Assembly (NCBI GenBank): GCA_964469735.1
Contig: CAYXYS010000042.1
Span: 1 to 5,106, forward strand
Direction of reading: 5' to 3'
Source of the DNA: JACOYH01 sp964469735
GTDB taxonomy: Bacteria; Patescibacteriota; Minisyncoccia; Minisyncoccales; MHMH01
Length of the DNA: 5,106 bases
Part shown: positions 1-5,106 of the stretch, one piece after another
How the letters are laid out: every line of letters starts with the position of its first letter
How positions within the stretch are numbered: position 1 is the stretch's first letter
Program-made: the position numbers and the translations under genes
Notes under the pieces: model-generated
Told to the model about the DNA's origin: nothing
Seen by the model: the letters and a program-made list of their open reading frames with translations, nothing else
Databases searched by the model: none

Positions 1-1390
1 TGCTCATTTCAGAAAGGGGCTTGGGAAGGGAAATGATATCGGGGATGGTTGGCTCTTCTCCTTCCCCTTTCTCTATCGTCGAAGCCGACCAAAAGAAAGT
101 CCTGGAAGGCTCAAGGCTGCCGAAACCGGAAATTTTTATTTTAGCAACCGGAATAATGGTTAAAGAAGAAACCTCCGAACCGAAATTAGGAATGGTTATT
201 TTTCCTCCCTGAGATCCGTTAAACCGCAGTTCGCCCAGGACAATTCTTCCGTCGGAATAATGAAGCAGGTAGGAAAGCTCTGAGCTGGCAACAGCTCCCA
301 CCCAGCTGAAATCAACTCCCAAAGTCCCCTCGCCGCCGACAAATCTGTGCCAGTTGCCCGCCCAATCCTTGGTGGAGTTAGTGACAGACAAAGTGCTCTC
401 TCCGACAAAGGGTATGTAATTGATAAGCGGAGTAATGCGGAAATCCTTCAGGTTTTCATTAAAATAGCAGTATTTTTCGGAAATATCGCAGTCGTTGATA
501 ATCATGGCCACCGTCCAGTCATTGAATATCTGGTTGAAATCAGCATCAAACCCTCTCTTCAACAAAGCTGCATTTATGCTCTCAATGCCGATTTTTTTCA
601 TACGCAGCGAATCCACTAAAATACCCACTCCGTAATGGTCAACCAAATATTGTATAAAGAGGTTGGCCACTCCGTAATCGTCCAGTCTTTCCCGCCACTC
701 CGTCAGAGAGTCTGAAGGTTTATTTAGAAAGACACTGACTCTGTTTTGAAGGTTGCTCCCTTCGTAATCATCGTCATAACCCAATAAAGTAGGCGCGTAT
801 TCAGCCCTGGCTTCGTTTAGCCAAACATCCTCGGTTACTCCATAGGTTTTTTCTTTCTGGTTGAAAGTAATCAAGTGGACCAATTCGTGAGCCAAAAAGC
901 TTTTCATTAGCTTTTTTCCTATATAGTCGGTATTTAAATAGAACATTTCCCTTTCGTTAGATTCGGGAAGTTGGAGCTTGGAATATCCGTCGGCGCTGTT
1001 ATTGTAACCGCCCGAATCTTGCTTCATCGGATGAAAAAGAATGGTTATTTTAGTATCGTCATCTATTCCCGGAGACCATTCCGAACCGAAAGTCCCCGTA
1101 ATCGTCGGGTAAATGTTAACTTCAAATTCCGTCAAAAGAGATTCAAACGTCCGATCCGTTTCCGTTTTTTCCGCGGTTGAAAGCCCGTCCCACCATTCCT
1201 TGTCCACATACCAATAAGCGCTTAAAGAATTTTTCACCAGCACGGCTTCAATTTCGCTCCTTCCGGAAAGGTCGTAAGAAGACTGTACGTTAAAGCTTTC
1301 GATGTTGCCGATGATTGGCTGGGCTGAAACTGCCGGCGAAACAGACAGCAAGAATAAAAAGCTGATTGTAAAAATTATCTTCTTTGTCAT
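1..1390 (-). CDS. Secreted M30-like (hyicolysin-type) zinc metallopeptidase, C-terminus beyond left edge
   Basis: An open frame runs from ATG at 1390 to the window edge without a stop (463 codons), so the C-terminus is missing. Residues 1-23 form a Sec signal peptide: KK, a hydrophobic core, then a VSA|QP site for signal peptidase I. There is no lipobox Cys. The zinc-protease motif HELVH is at 168-172, within LAHELVHLITF, and is followed by WLNEARAEY at 190-198; E193 is the likely third zinc ligand and E169 the catalytic base. The HExxH plus WLNE-x3-EY arrangement resembles gluzincins of family M30. The only visible cysteines, C301 and C308, could form a disulfide in the exported protein. Residues about 320-437 look beta-rich (Ig- or jelly-roll-like, function unknown). 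A Glu/Gly/Pro linker follows (440-453), then LPKPLSEMS. The start overlaps the upstream stop as TAATG, with no Shine-Dalgarno sequence. The protease fold is fairly sure; substrate and exact family are not. Confidence 0.85.
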   Translation of the reverse strand, partial: MTKKIIFTISFLFLLSVSPAVSAQPIIGNIESFNVQSSYDLSGRSEIEAVLVKNSLSAYWYVDKEWWDGLSTAEKTETDRTFESLLTEFEVNIYPTITGTFGSEWSPGIDDDTKITILFHPMKQDSGGYNNSADGYSKLQLPESNEREMFYLNTDYIGKKLMKSFLAHELVHLITFNQKEKTYGVTEDVWLNEARAEYAPTLLGYDDDYEGSNLQNRVSVFLNKPSDSLTEWRERLDDYGVANLFIQYLVDHYGVGILVDSLRMKKIGIESINAALLKRGFDADFNQIFNDWTVAMIINDCDISEKYCYFNENLKDFRITPLINYIPFVGESTLSVTNSTKDWAGNWHRFVGGEGTLGVDFSWVGAVASSELSYLLHYSDGRIVLGELRFNGSQGGKITIPNFGSEVSSLTIIPVAKIKISGFGSLEPSRTFFWSASTIEKGEGEEPTIPDIISLPKPLSEMS

Positions 1391-1392
1391 TA
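1388..1392 (-). promoter_or_regulatory. TAATG stop-start overlap (translational coupling)
   Basis: On the minus strand the TAA of the Wzy_C-TPR gene shares its last A with the ATG of the protease gene. The preceding 20 bases contain no GGAGG-like sequence, so the protease is probably translated by termination-reinitiation on the same mRNA. The overlap is seen directly; the coupling is inferred. Confidence 0.75.
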
Positions 1393-3627
1393 TGGCAGTT
1401 GGTTAATAAATTCGTCTATTCTTTCTGAAGCGCTGGGGTCGATTTCCCTCACTTTATTGGCCGCCTCTTTAGCTTTTTGATATTCTCCCATGTTGGCGTA
1501 GCTGGCGGCCAAAGAATACCAATAATCAGCGTTGCTCGGATCGAGTTCCAGTATGTCCGAATATAAGGAAATAAGCTTTTGGTCGTCGCCCATCTCTTCG
1601 TAAATGGCGATAACTCTTTGCAAGCTGGCGGAATCCTTCTTCCAATTATATCCAGCCTCTTCCGCCTTGTTTATATGCTCCATGGCCTTATGGTTATTTC
1701 CGGCTATGCTGTAAGCCATAGCCAAAAACCAATGGCTGTTGCCCACTCTCGGGTCAAGCTCCACAGCCTGCTCTAACAGATCAATGGTTTTTTGAATATC
1801 GCCTCTGGCAAGCCTGACTTCCGCCAAATACCAATAGCCCTGCTGATTAGTGGGACTTAATTCAATGGCTTTGTTCAAGGCTTCCTCGGCTAAATCCAGT
1901 TTTTCAGGATCTCCCGTAATGCGATAAAAGCTGTTGTAAAGCTGGCCCAAGAATAAATATTGCCTAAAATCAATGGGGTTTTCTTTGACGGCTTTTTTCA
2001 TTTCTCCTTCCGTTAATACGAAGGCCTTCTTTATCTCCTCTACTTCCTTTTCGGTAAAGTCTCCGTAAACGGCCTTGGTCATTCTCTGGGAAAAATGCTC
2101 CCTGGCTTCGTAGGGATACATCCACGAATCCACACTTTTTTCAAAATAATCTGTTGCGTCTTCCAAGTATTCGGCGGAAATCGCCTGGATAACGTAATGC
2201 CCGGCCATCATCGGCCTTATATTCGTGGTCCAAAGCAGGAAGACCGTGAGCAATAATATTAAAACGGCTACAATCGGCTTTATCTTAAATCTTCTCTCTT
2301 CGGCTTCTTCTTTTCTTTCTTGAATAATAAAGCTGGCGCAAGCTAGAACCAAAAAGAAAACCAGGTAGCTGTTAATCATATCAAAGACCAAAAGGTTCTG
2401 GGCAAAATACACCGCCAAAAGAACGGCCAAACCCAAAGGAATGAATATGTTTCTCCTATTAACTGTTTTAGGGATGGTTTTTAATAATCCCCAAATAGCT
2501 ACGGCGAACATAGCCAAATAGCTCAGTAATCCCACTATTCCGCTGTTAACTAAAGTATCTAATACGATGTTGTGGGCCCGGTCAAACCATATTTCCCCCC
2601 CGCATTCGGACAAAAATGTGCAGGGATTAAAATACTTGGCAAATATTATGTTAAAGTTTTCGGGACCCCATCCCAAAATAGGTCTCTCTTGAAATCCCTT
2701 CCAAGCCTTCTCCCATATTACAAACCTGGGTTTCATTTCTCTTAAAGTGTGTTTTACCGGGTCTTCTATGAAAGCCGGCTGCATTACCGCCGCCAGTATT
2801 CCCAATATGGCCAAGGAAACTATAATGCCTATTGCCGCTCTCTTCAGGGCTTTCTTTTGGGAAAATATTAAATATCCCAGGAATAAAAGAAACAATCCTG
2901 CCAAAAAAGATATTATTGCTCCCCTGGCAGTAGAAGCCAGAAGGACCGGAACCATAACAACCAAACCGGCTCCCGCAAAAATGCGCCACCATTTTCTTTC
3001 AGATAAAAACAGGATTATGGCAAAAAAGATATCGAAAAGCAGGTAAGCCCCCATAAAGGAAGTGTTGCCGATGGTTCCTCCGCCCCTGCTGGATATCTCG
3101 TCTCCTTTTAATACGTAAAGGCTGAGTATTATTCCAACGATAACTGAAACGCCGAACAAATTCCTCCAGTCTTCTTTCTTTTTAAAAACGCTGGAAAGGA
3201 CTATAAATAAGGCAAACAAATGGACCATAGTCCAAATTCCCGTCATTCTCTCGTAGGTGGACCAAAAAGACCTCTCTAAGTTAACGCCCGTAAAGGAAGT
3301 GATGATGAAAAAAGCCAGGAATATGAAAACGGCTATATTGAGAGGATTGATTTTCGGCAGATACCTTCTTGGGTTGGATATAGCTAAAAACGCGTAAGCT
3401 GCCACTATTATCTCCACTAATATCCTGAAAAAGAAGGTTTTAGGGGCGACAAAAGGGAAGAAAAAGTTGGTGCTTATTACCAGGGGGGTGAATAAAGCGG
3501 CGTAAGTCCCCCATCTTATAATAAAAAGACAGGTTTTCTCCAAACCGGTTTTGCGCTGAACTCTTTCCTGTAAATTACTGCCTCCGGATATCCTTTTTTC
3601 TCTTTTTTCTCGAGACTTTTTACCCAT
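1390..3627 (-). CDS. O-antigen ligase/polymerase-like (Wzy_C) membrane protein with C-terminal TPR domain
   Basis: This 745-residue protein has a basic N-tail (1-32) and about 13 hydrophobic segments (roughly 35-53, 64-83, 95-112, 131-148, 157-174, 188-208, 213-231, 236-255, 263-282, 358-380, 394-412, 417-436, 449-467). Wzy_C/WaaL-type signatures are STARGA at 232-237, then an external loop (about 283-357) with R301-x3-W305, GWGPENF at 319-325 and DRAHN at 349-353; R235 and H352 are the best candidates for functional residues. C336 and C342 in the same loop could pair. Residues about 573-730 contain TPR units, for example around LAEEALNKAIELSPTN, DLLEQAVELDP and YSDILELDPSNADYW. Basic loops alternate so that the N-terminus is inside and the TPR region outside. 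The family joins lipid-linked glycans to each other, to lipid A-like acceptors or to proteins (PglL type); which of these applies cannot be read here. It is first in its operon and is coupled to the downstream protease. No Shine-Dalgarno sequence precedes the ATG. Confidence 0.9.
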   Translation of the reverse strand: MGKKSREKREKRISGGSNLQERVQRKTGLEKTCLFIIRWGTYAALFTPLVISTNFFFPFVAPKTFFFRILVEIIVAAYAFLAISNPRRYLPKINPLNIAVFIFLAFFIITSFTGVNLERSFWSTYERMTGIWTMVHLFALFIVLSSVFKKKEDWRNLFGVSVIVGIILSLYVLKGDEISSRGGGTIGNTSFMGAYLLFDIFFAIILFLSERKWWRIFAGAGLVVMVPVLLASTARGAIISFLAGLFLLFLGYLIFSQKKALKRAAIGIIVSLAILGILAAVMQPAFIEDPVKHTLREMKPRFVIWEKAWKGFQERPILGWGPENFNIIFAKYFNPCTFLSECGGEIWFDRAHNIVLDTLVNSGIVGLLSYLAMFAVAIWGLLKTIPKTVNRRNIFIPLGLAVLLAVYFAQNLLVFDMINSYLVFFLVLACASFIIQERKEEAEERRFKIKPIVAVLILLLTVFLLWTTNIRPMMAGHYVIQAISAEYLEDATDYFEKSVDSWMYPYEAREHFSQRMTKAVYGDFTEKEVEEIKKAFVLTEGEMKKAVKENPIDFRQYLFLGQLYNSFYRITGDPEKLDLAEEALNKAIELSPTNQQGYWYLAEVRLARGDIQKTIDLLEQAVELDPRVGNSHWFLAMAYSIAGNNHKAMEHINKAEEAGYNWKKDSASLQRVIAIYEEMGDDQKLISLYSDILELDPSNADYWYSLAASYANMGEYQKAKEAANKVREIDPSASERIDEFINQLP

Positions 3628-3658
3628 CTCAAGTAGTAGAAATTCGATTAATTATTTA

Positions 3659-3687
3659 ATTCTATCTGAAAATATTCAAAACGACAA
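3659..3687 (-). promoter_or_regulatory. Candidate sigma70-type promoter for the Wzy_C-TPR/protease operon
   Basis: Read on the minus strand, TTGTCG (3687-3682, 4 of 6 matches to TTGACA) is separated by 17 bp from TAGAAT (3664-3659, 5 of 6 matches to TATAAT). The predicted transcription start is near 3652, giving a 5' leader of about 25 nt before the ATG at 3627 with no recognisable Shine-Dalgarno sequence. Spacing and position are good, but the region is about 80% A+T, so chance matches are easy. Confidence 0.5.
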
Positions 3688-3701
3688 ATACTTTTTAAAT
3701 C

Positions 3702-3730
3702 TTGAAATCTACTCAATTTTAACTTAATAT
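3702..3730 (+). promoter_or_regulatory. Candidate sigma70-type promoter for the sugar transferase operon, giving a near-leaderless mRNA
   Basis: TTGAAA (3702-3707, 5 of 6 matches to TTGACA) is followed after exactly 17 bp by TAATAT (3725-3730, 4 of 6 matches to TATAAT). The start of transcription would fall about 7 bp downstream, near 3737, immediately next to the ATG at 3738. The mRNA would then have essentially no 5' leader, which fits the absence of a Shine-Dalgarno sequence. AT-rich context keeps the confidence moderate. Confidence 0.45.
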
Positions 3731-3734
3731 TAAG
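3723..3734. repeat. Perfect 12-bp palindrome CTTAATATTAAG over the plus-strand -10 region
   Basis: The sequence equals its own reverse complement, overlaps the proposed -10 element (3725-3730) and ends 3 bp before the sugar transferase ATG. The position would suit an operator for a dimeric repressor. It is built mostly of A and T in an AT-rich spacer, so chance is a real alternative, and no second copy is seen in the spacer. Confidence 0.35.
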
Positions 3735-3737
3735 AAA

Positions 3738-5054
3738 ATGGCAAACACGCTTAACATCAGAAAATTCCTTCTTATTCTGGGAGATATCGCCTTCCTTTAT
3801 TTATCACTGATAGCCACAATATTTTTCGGATATTGGGGAAGTTTTGATTGGCAAATCGTCTCCTCCCACTTCCTGCCCTTCTCCCTTCTTTATTTCTTCT
3901 GGCTGGTAACTTTCTATATCTTCGGCCTTTACGAGTTAAGAATTATAAGGGCCGGGAGCCTCTTTTACGCCAAAATAGCCGGCGCTCTTTTAGCTTGCTT
4001 TTTGGTTGGCATTTCTTTCTTCTACCTAATACCCATTTTCGACATAACCCCGAAAACCAACCTCATAATTAATACAATAACTTTCGGCGTTTTATTTCTC
4101 GTTTGGCGCAAGGCTTTTTTTACCCTCTTTGCCGGCCGCCTGCTCAATAGAGTAGCTATTGTCGGAGAAGACGGCATTAAACAGGAGCTCAAGGAAGCGA
4201 TTTTAAACAGGCCCTATCTCGGCTACAAGCTTATTGAAATAGACGAGCAAAAAAACCTGCTTAAAGAGATTAAGGAGAATAAAATAGATACCTTGATTAT
4301 CCCAGCCGAGCTAAATCCTAATTCCAAGCTGGCCAAAGAACTTTACGGATTGCTGCCCGCCAGAATCAACTTTATGGACTGGGCCCAAGCTTACGAGCTA
4401 ATTTGCGAGAAGATTCCCGTTTCTTTTATTCCCCACAGCTGGTTTTTAAAAAACCTCAAGGAAGGAGAAAGGGCCGTGTACGACAGATTCAAAAGAACGG
4501 CCGACATAATTCTTTCATTTTTAATTATTATTATCACCTCCCCTGTTTCTGCAATTGTTTCTTTAATGATAAAGCTGCAAGACGGCAAATCAATATTCTA
4601 CCGCCAAGAAAGAGTCGGCCGGGACGGAAAAAGATTTTCTCTTTTGAAATTCAGGTCAATGAAGGAGAATGCCGAAGATGAAACTGGAGCCGTCTGGGCA
4701 AAAGAAAAAGATCCTCGCGTAACTAAAATAGGGAAATTCCTGAGAAGCAGCCATTTTGATGAACTTCCCCAAATGCTCAATATCTTAAGGGGAGATATTT
4801 CTTTGGTTGGGCCGAGACCCGAGAGGCCTGAATTCGTAGAGCAGCTGACAGAAGAGATTCCCCACTACCAGATAAGGCACCTAATAAAGCCGGGGTTCAC
4901 CGGCTGGGCCCAAATTAAGTTCAGGTATGGAAGAACTGTAATGGACTCCAAAGAGAAGTTTGAATACGACCTATATTATTTAAAAAACAGAAATCCCCTT
5001 TTGGACCTGGGAATTTTACTGAAAACCATTCAGTTATTTTTTAAGAAAAGCTGA
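3738..5054 (+). CDS. Polyprenyl-phosphate sugar-1-phosphate transferase (WbaP/WcaJ/EpsE-like)
   Basis: This 438-residue enzyme is expected to transfer a sugar phosphate from a UDP-sugar to undecaprenyl phosphate on the cytoplasmic membrane face, starting a surface glycan. Four hydrophobic segments (about 8-30, 45-66, 76-97, 107-125) follow a basic N-end. A Rossmann-like CoA_binding_3-type region covers about 138-235. The catalytic Bac_transf domain begins near 250: a re-entrant helix with the S268-P269 kink, then FYRQERVGRDG (287-297), LLKFRSM (302-308), the catalytic D341-E342 in FDELPQ, the PRP motif (359-361) in SLVGPRPE, and GFTGWAQI (386-393). Length is close to the two-domain family norm of about 450-480. 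The Rossmann glycine motif is degenerate (IVGEDG at 141-146), so this part may be structural. The gene is first in its operon and its stop overlaps the next start. The sugar (glucose, galactose, N-acetylhexosamine) cannot be told from sequence alone. Confidence 0.93.
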   Translation: MANTLNIRKFLLILGDIAFLYLSLIATIFFGYWGSFDWQIVSSHFLPFSLLYFFWLVTFYIFGLYELRIIRAGSLFYAKIAGALLACFLVGISFFYLIPIFDITPKTNLIINTITFGVLFLVWRKAFFTLFAGRLLNRVAIVGEDGIKQELKEAILNRPYLGYKLIEIDEQKNLLKEIKENKIDTLIIPAELNPNSKLAKELYGLLPARINFMDWAQAYELICEKIPVSFIPHSWFLKNLKEGERAVYDRFKRTADIILSFLIIIITSPVSAIVSLMIKLQDGKSIFYRQERVGRDGKRFSLLKFRSMKENAEDETGAVWAKEKDPRVTKIGKFLRSSHFDELPQMLNILRGDISLVGPRPERPEFVEQLTEEIPHYQIRHLIKPGFTGWAQIKFRYGRTVMDSKEKFEYDLYYLKNRNPLLDLGILLKTIQLFFKKS

Positions 5055-5056
5055 TG
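5052..5056 (+). promoter_or_regulatory. TGATG stop-start overlap (translational coupling)
   Basis: The TGA of the sugar transferase gene shares its A with the ATG of the next ORF. A second in-frame TGA follows directly (5055-5057), making termination of the first gene certain under the standard code. Only a purine-rich AAGAAAAG lies upstream, a poor ribosome-binding site, so reinitiation is the likely mode if the downstream ORF is real. Confidence 0.55.
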
Positions 5057-5106
5057 ATTAATAAACTGAAAAGTCGAACTTACGACTTTTTGCGCTGGTC
5101 TCAAAA
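5054..5106 (+). CDS. Start of a downstream ORF, possibly a Wzx-type glycan flippase; truncated by right edge
   Basis: ATG at 5054 opens a frame that stays open to the window end, giving 17 codons (MINKLKSRTYDFLRWSQ). The piece is basic and amphipathic, as expected for the cytoplasmic N-tail of a membrane protein. From memory, a lysine-rich tail with an FLRWS(E/Q) motif begins some oligosaccharide flippases of Parcubacteria-like genomes, and a flippase would suit this position after the initiating transferase. That resemblance is weak evidence and no domain is visible. Supporting a real gene are the 1-nt overlap with the upstream stop and the same strand. Against it, a hairpin with a short T-run lies at 5069-5091, so this could instead be the operon's end and the ORF a chance frame. 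Confidence 0.5.
   Translation, partial: MINKLKSRTYDFLRWSQ
5069..5091 (+). terminator. Hairpin with short T-run, terminator-like, lying inside the next ORF
   Basis: AAAAGTCG (5069-5076) and CGACTTTT (5083-5090) form a perfect 8-bp stem with a 6-nt loop (AACTTA), and the right arm ends in five T (5087-5091). It starts 15 nt after the sugar transferase stop, a normal place for an intrinsic terminator. The stem has only three G-C pairs and the T-run is largely inside the stem, so it would be weak. It would also fall in codons 6-13 of the overlapping downstream ORF, so it may be a leaky attenuator or no terminator at all. Confidence 0.3.

Noticed and set aside
196..408. Minus-strand frame of 70 codons
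   Set aside because: Out of frame with and wholly inside the protease gene; it lacks any domain or start signal.
631..685. Near-repeat CCACTCCGTAAT seen twice about 40 bp apart
   Set aside because: It encodes two similar tyrosine-glycine-valine peptides (DDYGVA and DHYGVG) of the protease and has no further copies, so it is not a repeat array.
21..1180. Short open frames on the plus strand (for example 21-212, 347-619, 971-1180)
   Set aside because: They lie antisense to the continuous protease frame, which carries a signal peptide and an HExxH motif; their translations are low-complexity or basic with no recognisable domain.
2651..3046. Frames of 113 (minus) and 99 (plus) codons inside the ligase gene
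   Set aside because: Both are shadows of the Wzy_C-TPR coding sequence, which has clear membrane segments and motifs across this stretch.
3628..3705. Short inverted match TCAAG...CTTGA across the divergent spacer
   Set aside because: Only 5 bp long and about 70 bp apart; expected by chance.
4391..4780. Small frames on both strands inside the sugar transferase gene
   Set aside because: They overlap the most conserved part of the Bac_transf domain, so they are by-products of its codons.
5052..5057. Possible UGA recoding (read as Gly or Trp)
   Set aside because: Two adjacent TGA codons follow a complete family-length transferase, and another in-frame TGA comes four codons later, so they act as stops.

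Overview
The window looks like a surface-glycan locus from a small-genome bacterium, most probably a Patescibacteria/CPR member (Parcubacteria-like). This rests on the style of the proteins: a Wzy/O-antigen-ligase domain fused to TPRs, a secreted HExxH protease ending in a charged linker and a 'KPLSEMS'-type tail, and the absence of Shine-Dalgarno sequences at all four visible starts. No marker gene is present, so the assignment is an inference. Standard code 11 fits: the sugar transferase ends in two consecutive TGA codons, which argues against the UGA=Gly lineages (SR1/Gracilibacteria).

Layout: two divergent transcription units flank a very AT-rich 110-bp spacer (3628-3737; 22 of 110 bases are G/C). 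The minus-strand unit runs leftward. It starts with a 745-residue polytopic O-antigen ligase/polymerase-like protein with a C-terminal TPR domain (3627-1390). Its stop overlaps (TAATG) the start of a secreted M30-like zinc metalloprotease (1390 to beyond the left edge; 463 codons visible). The plus-strand unit runs rightward. It starts with a WbaP/WcaJ-type polyprenyl-phosphate sugar-1-phosphate transferase (3738-5054). Its stop overlaps (TGATG) a further ORF cut off by the right edge after 17 codons, possibly the start of a Wzx-type flippase. A sigma70-like promoter can be proposed for each direction, and the plus-strand one would give an almost leaderless mRNA.

Working model (inference): the sugar transferase starts a lipid-linked glycan on the inner membrane face, the downstream product may flip it, and the Wzy_C-TPR protein polymerises it or transfers it outside the membrane. 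Positive-inside topology puts both the ligase loop and the TPR domain outside the cytoplasm, where the coupled exported protease also acts. That makes a functional link between glycan (or glycoprotein) transfer and proteolysis plausible but unproven.

There is no sign of tRNA, rRNA, CRISPR, insertion sequence or phage genes. The only gene-free stretch is the 110-bp divergent promoter region.
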